46,265 nucleotides of DNA, taken from NCBI GenBank assembly GCA_964572045.1, contig CAZNEI010000014.1, positions 1-46,265 of the forward strand. The letters run 5' to 3'. Shown here piece by piece: positions 26,421 through 35,064 of this stretch; within the stretch, counting starts at the first letter, position 1, and the number at the start of each line of letters is the position of its first letter. Source of the DNA: CBDCKR01 sp964572045. Its GTDB lineage: Bacteria; Gemmatimonadota; Gemmatimonadetes; Longimicrobiales; Gaopeijiaceae. Below the pieces are notes generated by a model. That model ran no database searches and was not told the DNA's origin. It saw only the letters and a list, made by a program, of their open reading frames with translations. The position numbers and the translations under genes were made by a program.

Positions 26421-26736
26421 GGTCTATCGAGCGAATCGGCCTCGCCCTGAGCGGCACGGAGGCCGAGTGTCGCTGGCCCGCCGGCGCCCAGCCGCTCCGG
26501 GCCTGTCGAGGAGGCAACCCTTCGAGGACGCCGGCATCCCCCCCATACCCTCGACTACGAGAGGGCTACGGCCGCAAGACGACGGAGGGATCCGATTGCG
26601 GAACCTCGCTCGGAGAGCGCGTCGCAGCCAGGACAGGCCAGTCCCGAGCACGGAGGGATGGAACCCGGGAGGCGCCTCACTCCAACCTCCCCAACCGGAC
26701 CGGGCCCCTTCGTACGGAGCCCAGCGCCGCGGCGTT
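26421..26736. other. 316-bp spacer with no supportable gene
   Basis: It separates two minus-strand genes (the DUF4399 lipoprotein and the flavoprotein). Frames on either strand are arginine/proline-rich shadows with no ribosome sites. I saw no hairpin with a T-tract and no clear promoter; the flavoprotein promoter should lie here. Confidence 0.3.
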
Positions 26737-27219
26737 CTACTGGACGACAAACGTGACGGTGTCGACCACCCAAGGGTCCAACGGAACGTGCACCCAGTCT
26801 CCCACCACGGCGATCACCATGTGCTCGCCCGGCGCCAGGCCAGTCAGCTCGAACTCCGTCTCGGCCCCACCCATGTGAATGTGGGCACCGTCGTTCGGCG
26901 GGATAGGCACATCCGGTGCCGGCAGTTCGCTGTCGACGATCAGGTGGTGATGGCCGGTGCCTTCCTCCTGCACTCCCGAGGCCACGACTCTCAAGTTCGA
27001 GACTTCGAGCGTCACGAGCACCGTGCCTCCCTCGACCACCGCGCCGTCGAGAGGCTGCGTGATCGTGACCGAGGCCGCGGCGGGCATGGACTCAGCGGTC
27101 TCAGCCGCTCCCGCTTCGGGCTCGCTCCCGTCCGGCTCGCCTCCACAGGCTGTGAGCATCACGGCGACGGCTGCGGCGGTCGAGATCGCTGCTCTTCTGG
27201 GCGTCATGACGGAAGTCAT
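26737..27219 (-). CDS. DUF4399 family lipoprotein
   Basis: 160 residues. ATG 27219 follows GAGGAG at 7 nt. The signal sequence ends with a good lipobox, MLTACGG, so the mature protein is lipid-anchored. A short acidic linker (about 25-42) leads to the DUF4399 domain, with TITQPLDGAVVEGGTVLVTLEV, GHHHLIVDSELP, PPNDGAHIHMGGAETEFEL and GEHMVIAVVGDW. The conserved histidine-rich strands suggest metal binding, but the function is unknown. It is transcribed toward the flavoprotein gene, and the HupE-like gene lies upstream on the same strand, about 226 bp away. Confidence 0.85.
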   Translation of the reverse strand: MTSVMTPRRAAISTAAAVAVMLTACGGEPDGSEPEAGAAETAESMPAAASVTITQPLDGAVVEGGTVLVTLEVSNLRVVASGVQEEGTGHHHLIVDSELPAPDVPIPPNDGAHIHMGGAETEFELTGLAPGEHMVIAVVGDWVHVPLDPWVVDTVTFVVQ

Positions 27220-27445
27220 GGTGCGGCTCCTCGCGAGTGGTGGTAGATCGTGGCGGGCCGGATGGCGGGACAACGTATCGATCTCTTACCCCCGAAAGCA
27301 ACACGGCCACACCCAGCGAACGGGCTTGATCTCGCTCAACGATCTCCGCAAGTGCGAGACTCGACAGGGTCCGGGACCGCACCCCCGTCGATCTCTGCCG
27401 CGGGGTGGGCTGGAGGCGGCAGCAAGCCGAAGGGCTACCTGAAGT

Positions 27446-28861
27446 TCACGTCCGCTGTTCTCGGCGGCGGCGTGGGTTCTGGTCTTCGGTTCCCGCCACA
27501 GCTTCGGCGCTCCCACTCCGCGCCGAGCTCTCTCGGAGGAGCCCCGCAATCCACCACCCGGCGCCCGAGAGTGCCAAGATCAGCAGGAGCCATCCCACAA
27601 CGTTCACCAGCAACACCGTGTCGAGGGCAGGCCATCGGAACTGATACTGGATCAGCTCACTCCCCCGGTCCGTCATCCAGTGCCAGCCCGTGTGGGCCAC
27701 GAGCGCCGAGAGGATGATCGCGCCGATCCGCTCGGCGACACCGTAGCGGAAGAGAATCTCCAGCACGGGAACCATGAGGACGACCACCGCAAGCTGGCCG
27801 AGTTCGACTCCGACGTTGAAGGAGAGGAGCGACATCAGCATGTGGGATCCGGCGAACTGCAGCGTCTCGCGTAGCGCGAACGAGAAGCCGAATCCGTGGA
27901 TGAGCCCGAACCCCAGCGTGATGGCCCACCTTCGGTGCAGACCGACCTTTCCGACGATGTTCTCCAAGGCCATGTAGACGATCGACGCCGCGATGAGGGT
28001 CTCAACCAGCGGCGGGAACCAAAGGGCGTCGGGCGCGAGGCCGATAGCCGACGCGATCAAGGTGATCGAGTGGGCCACGGTGAAGGCGGTCACAATGATC
28101 ACGAGAGGCTTGATCTTCCTGAAAGGAATCAGCAAGCAGAGCAGGAACAGCAGGTGATCGATCCCGTCCAGGATATGGAAGAATCCGAGCTGCACGAACC
28201 GTAGCGCGGCCTGGTGCCAGCGAGGGTCGAGCCTGACCAAGCCCATATCGCCCGTGAACTGGTAGGCCCGGACAACACCCGACGGCGGAAGGAACCGGAC
28301 GACCGAGACGACCCGCAGAGCGAGGCGCTCCAGGCCAGGCCGGATCGAGAAGTCGGACTCGTCGGACTCGATGGGATACTCAAACAGGATGTCGAGCAGC
28401 GCCTGCTGCCAGTAGAGCCGCGTCCGGTCGGGAAGCCGAGGACCCGTGACGTGGGCAAGCGCCTCTTCGTAGGTTGCGAACGACTTGTCGGAGGGGATCG
28501 ACGCCCGAACCGCCACGAGTTCGGGCGCCTCCAAAGCGACGTCGCCCTCGTACAGCTCCACTTCCTGGCCGATCCACAAGGTCGCCGCGTTCCGCATCGA
28601 CCTATCGGCGTTGGGGATGTCCAGGTATCCCGGACCAAACAGGGGGAATTCGATGTCCTGCATCGCGCTGAGCGGCACCCGCACGAGCAGGCGCAGCCGC
28701 CCGCCCTCGGGTTTGACGATCAGCTGGACGGTGACGTCCCCCGGAATCTCGTGGAGGAGCGTGGCTGCCGACCCCTCCGAGGTCGGGCGCGCCGCGACGA
28801 GGGCTACCGCGAGGGCAGCCCCCAAGCACCCCGGTAAAGCTCTGTGTTTGCTCCTCGCCAC
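27446..28861 (-). CDS. HupE/UreJ-like membrane protein with exported N-terminal domain
   Basis: About 471 residues. After a hydrophobic leader (GCLGAALAVALVAA) comes an exported domain of about 220 residues. The C-terminal ~200 residues form six to seven membrane helices with the HupE/UreJ_2 histidine motifs: FHILDGIDHLLFLLCLL, TAFTVAHSITLIA, GLIHGFGFSFAL and AHTGWHWM. HupE/UreJ proteins are linked to nickel or cobalt uptake, but the long two-domain form is of unknown role and metal transport is only an inference. The start is GTG 28861, after CAGGGG; the open frame continues to 29002 without homology. It is divergent from the beta-propeller lipoprotein gene. Confidence 0.82.
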   Translation of the reverse strand: MARSKHRALPGCLGAALAVALVAARPTSEGSAATLLHEIPGDVTVQLIVKPEGGRLRLLVRVPLSAMQDIEFPLFGPGYLDIPNADRSMRNAATLWIGQEVELYEGDVALEAPELVAVRASIPSDKSFATYEEALAHVTGPRLPDRTRLYWQQALLDILFEYPIESDESDFSIRPGLERLALRVVSVVRFLPPSGVVRAYQFTGDMGLVRLDPRWHQAALRFVQLGFFHILDGIDHLLFLLCLLIPFRKIKPLVIIVTAFTVAHSITLIASAIGLAPDALWFPPLVETLIAASIVYMALENIVGKVGLHRRWAITLGFGLIHGFGFSFALRETLQFAGSHMLMSLLSFNVGVELGQLAVVVLMVPVLEILFRYGVAERIGAIILSALVAHTGWHWMTDRGSELIQYQFRWPALDTVLLVNVVGWLLLILALSGAGWWIAGLLRESSARSGSAEAVAGTEDQNPRRRREQRT

Positions 28862-29061
28862 GACCGGTCCCCTGGATCGACGCCGACACACGCTCGGACG
28901 GATCCGAAATGCAGAACTAGGGAGGCGGAAACGCCCCGACCGGAAATATACGGCATCGGGATGCCACGTCGAATTCAATGCCTCGACCGCCCCCGGAGGC
29001 ACCTCCGTCGAGCCACCGGAGGCTCGTTCCGGCGACCTTTCCTTCGAGGGGCCCCGGCCCC

Positions 29062-29067
29062 TATACT
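29062..29067 (+). promoter_or_regulatory. Possible -10 element TATACT
   Basis: TATACT stands out in GC-rich sequence 45 bases before the beta-propeller gene start. The -35 partner is weak: TTCCTT at 29039-29044, spacing 17. Confidence 0.4.
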
Positions 29068-29111
29068 CATCGTTCTGGTTCGATTACCGCGCCTCAGAGC
29101 GGAGGAAGACT

Positions 29112-30356
29112 ATGAAGCCGATGCGCAGCCTGATCATCGGGGGAGCCCTCGTTTCGCTGACCCTTGCGTCGACAGGTTGCGAGAGCGCCTCCGAGAGCGC
29201 TCCCGCCGTCGCTTCGGACGGGGAAGCGCCGATGTTCGAGGTGGATCCGCTCTGGCCCAAGCCGCTGCCGAACCATTGGCTGCTCGGGGCGACGATCGGT
29301 GTCGCGGTGGACTCCCGTGATCACGTCTGGATCGTGCACCGCAATACCCCCGACCAATTCGCGGCCCGGACCGAGATCGGGCTCGCGCAGGATCCGCCTC
29401 TTTCCGAGTGCTGCCAGCCGGCCCCGCCGGTCCTCGAGTTCGATTCCGAGGGCAACCTCGTGGGTTCCTGGGGCGGGCCGACCGACACCGGAGAGTACGA
29501 GTGGCCCGCGTCGAACCACGGGATCGTGGTGGACCACATGGACAACATCTGGATCGGAGGCAACGGCGGTCCGGACTCTCAGGTCCTGAAGTTCGCCCGA
29601 GACGGCACGTTCCTGATGCAGCTCGGGCGCTCGGGCGCGCGCGCGACGGGGATGAACGAAGAAGGGCAGACGATCTACGAACGGAACAGCCACGACATGG
29701 AGAACTTCGGGCGCGTCGCCAAGATCTCCTTCGACGCAGCCGCCAACGAGGTGTACCTGGCGGACGGCTACCTCAACAAGCGGATCGTCGTGGTCGACGC
29801 CGACAGCGGCGAGTTTAAGCGGTACTGGGGCGCGTACGGAGACCCACCCGACGACGAGGAAGCCGCGGGGATGGCGCCCTACTCCCCCGACGACCCGCCC
29901 GCGCCACAGTTCCGCGGTCCGGTGCATTGTGCGGAGCCGTCAAATGATGGACTCCTATACGTCTGCGATCGGGCGGCCGACCGCATCCAGGTCTTCCAGC
30001 TAGACGGCACATTTGTGCAGGAAGTGTTCGTCGCGCCTCAGACCCTCTCACAGGGCTCGACCTGGGACATCGCCTTTTCCCCGGACCCGGGCCAACGGTT
30101 CATTTACCTCGCCGACGGCCAAAACATGAAGGTGTACGTCATCGAGCGTGAGTCGATGGAAGTGCTGTACAGCTTTGGCGACGGGGGACGCCAGCCCGGG
30201 CTCTTCTTCGCCGTGCACAGCATCGCGACCGACTCGGAGGGCAACATCTACACGACGGAGACCTACGAGGGGAAGCGGGTCCAGAAGTTCCTCTACCGGG
30301 GCATGGGGCCGGTCACGGCGGAGAACATGGGCGCGCCGTGGCCGCGCACCGAGTAG
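29112..30356 (+). CDS. Six-bladed beta-propeller (NHL-type) lipoprotein
   Basis: 414 residues. ATG 29112 follows GGAGGAAG at 29101-29108. The signal peptide ends in LASTGC, a good lipobox. Propeller repeats are seen as GVAVDSRDHVWIVHR, LEFDSEGNLVGSWGG, GIVVDHMDNIWIGG, VLKFARDGTFLMQLG, LLYVCDRAADRIQVFQLDG and IATDSEGNIYTTETYEG. The CAEPSNDG-type loops and the ECCQPAPP cysteines are distinctive. Related proteins are peptidyl-alpha-hydroxyglycine-lyase-like or simply NHL scaffolds; no catalytic residues could be assigned. It is followed by a large hairpin. Confidence 0.86.
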   Translation: MKPMRSLIIGGALVSLTLASTGCESASESAPAVASDGEAPMFEVDPLWPKPLPNHWLLGATIGVAVDSRDHVWIVHRNTPDQFAARTEIGLAQDPPLSECCQPAPPVLEFDSEGNLVGSWGGPTDTGEYEWPASNHGIVVDHMDNIWIGGNGGPDSQVLKFARDGTFLMQLGRSGARATGMNEEGQTIYERNSHDMENFGRVAKISFDAAANEVYLADGYLNKRIVVVDADSGEFKRYWGAYGDPPDDEEAAGMAPYSPDDPPAPQFRGPVHCAEPSNDGLLYVCDRAADRIQVFQLDGTFVQEVFVAPQTLSQGSTWDIAFSPDPGQRFIYLADGQNMKVYVIERESMEVLYSFGDGGRQPGLFFAVHSIATDSEGNIYTTETYEGKRVQKFLYRGMGPVTAENMGAPWPRTE

Positions 30357-30369
30357 TGTTTCGCTTCCC

Positions 30370-30419
30370 GGGGGCGTCCACTTGGGTCCGGCGCCGACCG
30401 GCGCCGGGCTGACGCCCCC
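30370..30419 (+). terminator. Large compound GC hairpin after the beta-propeller gene
   Basis: An outer stem GGGGGCGTC (30370-30378) / GACGCCCCC (30411-30419) encloses an inner stem CCGGCGCC (30388-30395) / GGCGCCGG (30400-30407) with a GACC loop. It begins 14 bases after the stop codon. There is no T-tract, so it could be a non-canonical terminator, a 3' stabiliser or a structured RNA element. Confidence 0.5.
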
Positions 30420-30627
30420 TCCTGATTCTGGGGGAACTCCTCCGTACGCATCGGGTGACACACCTATCGTCCGGGTATCCCGATGTCGGGGGGATGTCTT
30501 GAACGGTCGACCACGGGCTGAGGCGCCCGGTACCTTGCGGATTCGCAAGATCGATTACGCGTCTGCCCGTGACCGCTCGACGCGCCTCATCGGGCTGGAT
30601 CGAAGCCGCAACGCGAAGCGATCGACA

Positions 30628-31503
30628 ATGCGATTCACACTTGGCTTGATGACGGGAATGCTGCTGGCCCTACCTGCGGGGGCCTCGGCTCAAGATCACG
30701 GTGCCGGGGAGGCAGCCGGTGGGCCTTCGACCGCCACCTACGAGATCGATCCCCACGCCGTGCCGGTACCGTTCGGCCCCGGCGAGCACCTGGAGTACCG
30801 GCTCTCCCTCGGACCGTTCGGCGTGGGCCTCGGCTCCATGAGCATCGACACAGTCGAGAGCGTCCAAGGCTCCCCGGCCTATCGGTTCCATTGGACGATT
30901 CGGGGCTCGGCGCTCTTCGGGGCGGCTCGGATCGACGACGATTACCGCTCTTGGATGGACACGCGGTCCTTGATGACGCGTCGCTACATCAAGGATGTCA
31001 AGCAGAACGACTACGTCCGTCGGAAGCATTACGAGATGTACCCCGAGGAGCTGACTTGGGACTTGGTCGGCGAGGACGATTCAGGGGATCTGGCATCCGC
31101 GTTGCCGCTCGACGAGATCTCCTTCGTCTACTACCTGCGCACGCTCGACCTGCGGGTAGGGCAGTCGCTCTCCCTGACGCGTTATTTCAAAGCGGACGGG
31201 AACCCGGTGAGGCTCGACGTGTTGCGACGCGATACGCGGGAGACCGAAGCCGGCGCGTTCAGCACGATCGTCGTCCGGCCTGTGATCCCGGGGGCGAACC
31301 TCTTCGACGAAGGTGACGACGCCGAGATCCACCTGTCCGACGACGAGAACCGCTACGTCGTCTACATGAAGTCCGAGACCGGGGTCCTCGGCCTCGCGGT
31401 CGCACTGGAACTCATGAGTGCAACGCCGGGCCAGCGGATTCACGGAGAGTCGACGCGCTCGGCACTGGGTTCCGGAGAGCCTCCAGAGGGGTCTCTCCGC
31501 TAA
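30628..31503 (+). CDS. DUF3108 domain exported protein
   Basis: 291 residues. A signal peptide (MRFTLGLMTGMLLALPAGASA, likely cut before QDHG) is followed by the DUF3108 domain, with EHLEYRLSLGPFGVGLGSMSI, YRFHWTIRGSALFGAARIDD and DEISFVYYLRTLDL. The family is a periplasmic beta-rich domain with unknown function, often near outer-membrane biogenesis genes. ATG 30628 is used because it gives a clean signal peptide; the frame is open upstream to 30148 inside the preceding gene. A TACCTT hexamer at 30531-30536 may be its -10. Its stop overlaps the convergent hydrolase stop (TAA/TAG share 31500-31503). Confidence 0.83.
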   Translation: MRFTLGLMTGMLLALPAGASAQDHGAGEAAGGPSTATYEIDPHAVPVPFGPGEHLEYRLSLGPFGVGLGSMSIDTVESVQGSPAYRFHWTIRGSALFGAARIDDDYRSWMDTRSLMTRRYIKDVKQNDYVRRKHYEMYPEELTWDLVGEDDSGDLASALPLDEISFVYYLRTLDLRVGQSLSLTRYFKADGNPVRLDVLRRDTRETEAGAFSTIVVRPVIPGANLFDEGDDAEIHLSDDENRYVVYMKSETGVLGLAVALELMSATPGQRIHGESTRSALGSGEPPEGSLR

Positions 31504-32411
31504 GGACCCCCTCGGTCGTCTGTTCCTCCTCTCAGGTGCTCGTTAAAGAAGGCGACCGTTCGCTCCTGAGCCAAGCGGGCCGCATCCTCGTCGTACCGCG
31601 GGGTCGTGTCGTTGTGGAATCCGTGGTTCGTACCTTCGTACATGTGCATCGTGTACGTCTTGCCGTGGGCATCGAGCGCCCGCTGGTATGCGGGCCATTG
31701 CTCGTTGATCCTGTCATCGAACTCGGCGTAGTGGATGAGAAGGGGTGCCTGGATCCTGGAGACGTCCTCGCTCGGCGGAGCAGATCCGTAGAACGGGGCG
31801 CCGGCACCCAGGTCTCGGCGGCGGACTGCGAGGCGGTTCACCACGCCACCTCCGTAACAGAATCCCACGGCACCCACGCGGCCGGTGACGGCCTCGTGGT
31901 CCCCGAGGAACTCGAAGGCAGCCACCCAATCCTCCATCATCGTGTCGCGGTCGAGCTGACGCTGCATCTCCCGACCTCTGTCGTCGTTTCCCGGGTAGCC
32001 GCCGAGCGGCGTGAGCGCGTCGGGGCCGAGCGCCACGAAGTCGGCGGCCGCGAACCGGCGCACGACGTCCTCGATATAGGGGTTCAGGCCTCTGTTCTCG
32101 TGGATGACCAGGACACCTGGCTTCGGCCCGGTGGCTCCCTCGGGGACGACCAGATAGCCTCGCATCGTGCCCGACCCGTTGGGGGAGGGGTACTCGACGT
32201 AGGCGGCCTGAATTCTAGAATCATCTGGAGAGACCTGCTCAGCCCACGCGTAGCGGGGCTTTAGGGATTCGAGCACCGAGAGTGCGGCGGCGCCTCCTCC
32301 AACCACCTTGGCCGCGCCGTCCAGGAAGTCCCTGCGATCGATGAAGCCATGCACATAGCCGTCGAAGAGGGCCAAGATCTCCTTGGGAAAGTCGGACGCT
32401 TTCTTTCTCAC
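31500..32411 (-). CDS. Dienelactone hydrolase family protein, probable Tat substrate
   Basis: About 303 residues. The alpha/beta hydrolase core has the cysteine nucleophile in GFCYGGG, aspartate in AEFDDRIN and histidine in GTNHGFHN, plus VLVIHENRGLNPYIEDV. A twin-arginine motif IDRRDFLDGAAKVVGGGAAAL near residue 25 and a likely cut after YAWA point to Tat export, as in related YghX-type proteins. The start is GTG 32411; AGGAGG lies about 11 bases upstream, a longer spacing than usual. The open frame extends to 32585. Substrates are unknown. Confidence 0.85.
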   Translation of the reverse strand: MRKKASDFPKEILALFDGYVHGFIDRRDFLDGAAKVVGGGAAALSVLESLKPRYAWAEQVSPDDSRIQAAYVEYPSPNGSGTMRGYLVVPEGATGPKPGVLVIHENRGLNPYIEDVVRRFAAADFVALGPDALTPLGGYPGNDDRGREMQRQLDRDTMMEDWVAAFEFLGDHEAVTGRVGAVGFCYGGGVVNRLAVRRRDLGAGAPFYGSAPPSEDVSRIQAPLLIHYAEFDDRINEQWPAYQRALDAHGKTYTMHMYEGTNHGFHNDTTPRYDEDAARLAQERTVAFFNEHLRGGTDDRGGP

Positions 32412-32684
32412 GGTCGAAGTTGCCTCCTGCGTCGGGATTGAGCTGAAGGGATTCTCACCAGTCCCCGTCGATCCTACCCCGGCCTCCCGCCCCTGGTTCT
32501 TTTCCAGCCCCCATTGCCGGCCCATCCTCGCCTGCACACCTTGGAGGCACAAGGGTGTGCGCCACCGACGCCAGTCCCTCGCCAACGCTTCGCCTCACGT
32601 ACCGTCCTTCCCTTGGCGGTGATTAGAAGCGTCCGGCGTTCGGTTGCCATTGACCCGCACGCACGTAGGTGAGGATGGTATTGC

Positions 32685-33905
32685 TTGAGTCCCGATAGGT
32701 CTTCGCCGACCCTCATCGTCTTCGCCCTCTGGCTCTTGGTCTTCTCAGCCAGCAGCCAGATCATGATCATCTCTCCGATCCTCCCCCGGATCGGAGAGGA
32801 GCTCGGCATCGCCGAGTCGGTCCTCGGCACGCTGGTCTCGGCGTACGCCATCATGGTCGGCACCTTCGCCATCATCTCCGGTCCGGTTTCGGACAAGATC
32901 GGACGACGCCGCATCCTCCTACTCGGAAGCGGTATCATGACCGTGGCCCTCCTGCTTCATCACTTCGTGGTGGGCTACTACTCCTTTCTCGCAGTTCGCG
33001 TCAGCGCGGGGCTGGCCGGGGGGATTCTCAGCGGGGCCGCCGTAGCCTACGTGGGGGACTACTTTCCCTACAACCGTCGCGGGCGGGCGACGGGTTTGGT
33101 CATGAGCGGCATGGCTGCGGGTCAGATCGCGGGCATCCCACTCGGGATCCTGCTGGCGGGGGCTTACGGATTCAGGGCCCCCTTCTATCTGTTCGCCGTA
33201 GCGATGAGCGCGACCTGGCTCCTGATCTGGTTTCGGGTGCCCCAACCCGACGTGCAGCGCACGGTGGAACCGCTGACCGTAACGCGGGCGGTAGGGAATT
33301 ACAGGGAGTTGCTCAAGCGAAGGGAGATCGCCTCGGCCACGATCGCGTATTTCCTGATGTTCATGGGCGTGTCGCTCTTCGTCGTCTACCTGCCTTACTG
33401 GCTCGCTGAGGATATCGGCGCGACACCGAGCGCGATCGCGACCATGTTCGTCGTCGGAGGCGTCGCAAACGTCATCACGGGCCCCCAGGCCGGCAAGCTC
33501 TCGGACAAGATCGGCCGGAAGCGCATCATCATACTGTCCAGCCTCGGTCTTGCCCTCGTGATGACGCTGACCACGTTCATCATTCGGAGCGTCTGGGTGG
33601 CCTACGTCGTATTCTTCGTGGCGATGGTGCTCATAGCCATGCGCATGAGTCCCATCTCGGCGCTTCTGACGGCGCTCGTGAGCGACGATCGGCGGGGCTC
33701 GCTCATGAGCTTGGCCGTGGCCACCGGACAAGTGGGATTCGCGGTGGGTTCGGCGATCGCAGGTCCTCTGTACTCAGCTCTCGGGTTTGTGAGCGACACG
33801 GTGCTCGGTGCCCTCGCCCTCTTGGCTATGGCCGCGGTCGTAGGCTATCTGGTACCCGAGCCGGAACTTGAGCCGCACACCGTGGTCGTCGCTGTCGCCG
33901 ACTGA
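32685..33905 (+). CDS. MFS transporter
   Basis: 406 residues with 12 predicted membrane segments. The loop 2-3 motif A is GPVSDKIGRRRILLLGSG, repeated after the central loop as GKLSDKIGRKRIIILSS. The N-terminal pair of helices carries SQIMIISPILPRIGEELG, typical of DHA-type (drug:H+ antiporter) exporters. The substrate is not predictable. The start is TTG 32685, with GAGGA at 32671-32675 as the probable ribosome site. It is divergent from the dienelactone hydrolase gene across ~270 bp, and the accA leader hairpin lies about 110 bases after its stop. Confidence 0.92.
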   Translation: MSPDRSSPTLIVFALWLLVFSASSQIMIISPILPRIGEELGIAESVLGTLVSAYAIMVGTFAIISGPVSDKIGRRRILLLGSGIMTVALLLHHFVVGYYSFLAVRVSAGLAGGILSGAAVAYVGDYFPYNRRGRATGLVMSGMAAGQIAGIPLGILLAGAYGFRAPFYLFAVAMSATWLLIWFRVPQPDVQRTVEPLTVTRAVGNYRELLKRREIASATIAYFLMFMGVSLFVVYLPYWLAEDIGATPSAIATMFVVGGVANVITGPQAGKLSDKIGRKRIIILSSLGLALVMTLTTFIIRSVWVAYVVFFVAMVLIAMRMSPISALLTALVSDDRRGSLMSLAVATGQVGFAVGSAIAGPLYSALGFVSDTVLGALALLAMAAVVGYLVPEPELEPHTVVVAVAD

Positions 33906-33993
33906 GCCGACGAAAGAGAAGGCTCGGCGCCATGGGGGCGGCACGGCGGAGGGGGGGGATAAGGCGAGGTAGCCGCTGCGGGGCGAGATCGAT

Positions 33994-33999
33994 TACAAT
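33994..33999 (+). promoter_or_regulatory. Possible accA -10 element TACAAT
   Basis: TACAAT lies in a locally AT-rich patch (GATTACAATACTATG) about 24 bases before a terminator-like hairpin and 79 bases before the accA start. No good -35 was found at the expected distance. Confidence 0.35.
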
Positions 34000-34017
34000 A
34001 CTATGTGGTCCTCTACT

Positions 34018-34050
34018 GCCGCCGGACGCCCTCCTCCGGCGGCACTTTTT
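34018..34050 (+). terminator. Intrinsic terminator or attenuator in the accA leader
   Basis: GCCGCCGGA (34018-34026) and TCCGGCGGC (34035-34043) form a perfect 9-bp stem with an 8-base loop, followed by ACTTTTT (34044-34050). It can terminate MFS transcripts. The accA ribosome site (GGAGG 34062-34066) follows only 12 bases later, leaving no room for a promoter after the hairpin. The accA transcript must therefore read through it, which fits attenuation. Confidence 0.7.
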
Positions 34051-34072
34051 GCCCAAGAGCCGGAGGCCTTCC

Positions 34073-35062
34073 TTGGCCCAATCTCCGAGGATGGAGTTCG
34101 AGCGTGACATTGTCGAAGTCCAACAGCAGATTGACCTGTTGGTAGCATCGGCCGAACGTAGCGGCTTCGATGTGTCCTCCGACCTCAAGGAGCTCCGGGC
34201 GAACTTGGACGCGCTCAAACAGTCCACGTACCAGAACTTGACTCCGATCGAGCGGGTTCAGGTGGCTCGGCATCACGAGCGCCCCTACACTCTCGACTAC
34301 ATCGAGCGCATCTTCACCGACTGGGTGGAGCTTCACGGGGACCGTGCCTTCCGAAACGACGAGGCGATCGTGGGTGGCTGGGCCAGCCTCGACGGAGTCT
34401 CGATGATGGTCATCGGCCACCAGAAGGGCCGCGACATGAAGGAGAATCTGCGCCGCAACTTCGGCATGGCCCATCCGGAAGGATATCGCAAGGCGCTCAG
34501 GCTTATGCGGCAGGCGGAGAAGTTCGGAAGGCCGGTCGTCACGCTGATCGATACTCCAGGAGCGTACCCGGGCCTCGGATCCGAAGAACGGGGCGTGGCC
34601 GAGGCCATCGCACGCAACCTCCGCGAGATGGCCCGCCTGCAAGTTCCCTTGCTGTCGGTGGTGATCGGTGAGGGCGGATCGGGGGGGGCCCTCGGCCTGG
34701 GCGTGACGGATCGCATCGTTATGCTCGAGCATTCGGTCTATTCCGTGATTTCGCCCGAAGGGTGCGCCGCGATCCTCTGGCGTTCCCAGGACTTCAAAGC
34801 GGAGGCCGCCCGGGCGCTCAAGCTCACCTCGAAGGACCTGTTGGAGCTGGGAGTCGCCGACGAGATCGTCCCGGAGCCGGCAGGCGGGGCGCACTCTGAC
34901 TGGGACGCCGCGGCCCATGCGGTGAAGGATGCGATCGCGGAGAACATAGACCAACTGAGCCGAATTGACCTCGCCACCCTGCTTGAGAACCGCCGGCGGA
35001 AGTACGAGGCGATCGGCAGATGGACGGAGGGCTCGTCGTCGGAGTCGGCAGCGGAGACGTAG
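34073..35062 (+). CDS. accA: Acetyl-CoA carboxylase carboxyltransferase subunit alpha
   Basis: About 329 residues. With AccD it transfers CO2 from carboxybiotin to acetyl-CoA, the first step of fatty acid synthesis. Family segments are LTPIERVQVARHHERPYTLDY, GDRAFRNDEAIVGG, GHQKGRDMKENLRRNFGM, PEGYRKALRLM, TLIDTPGAYPG and GEGGSGGALGLGV. TTG 34073 follows GGAGG by 6 bases and is chosen; ATG 34091 (MEFERDIVEVQ) is the alternative and would also give a normal protein. The ricT-like gene starts just after (GTG 35065) or within the 3' end of this gene (ATG 35020). Confidence 0.95.
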   Translation: MAQSPRMEFERDIVEVQQQIDLLVASAERSGFDVSSDLKELRANLDALKQSTYQNLTPIERVQVARHHERPYTLDYIERIFTDWVELHGDRAFRNDEAIVGGWASLDGVSMMVIGHQKGRDMKENLRRNFGMAHPEGYRKALRLMRQAEKFGRPVVTLIDTPGAYPGLGSEERGVAEAIARNLREMARLQVPLLSVVIGEGGSGGALGLGVTDRIVMLEHSVYSVISPEGCAAILWRSQDFKAEAARALKLTSKDLLELGVADEIVPEPAGGAHSDWDAAAHAVKDAIAENIDQLSRIDLATLLENRRRKYEAIGRWTEGSSSESAAET

Positions 35063-35064
35063 GC

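Noticed and set aside
29083..29097. GGTTCGATTACC resembling a tRNA T-loop
   Set aside because: The flanking bases do not form a T-stem, and no acceptor or anticodon arm is found upstream.
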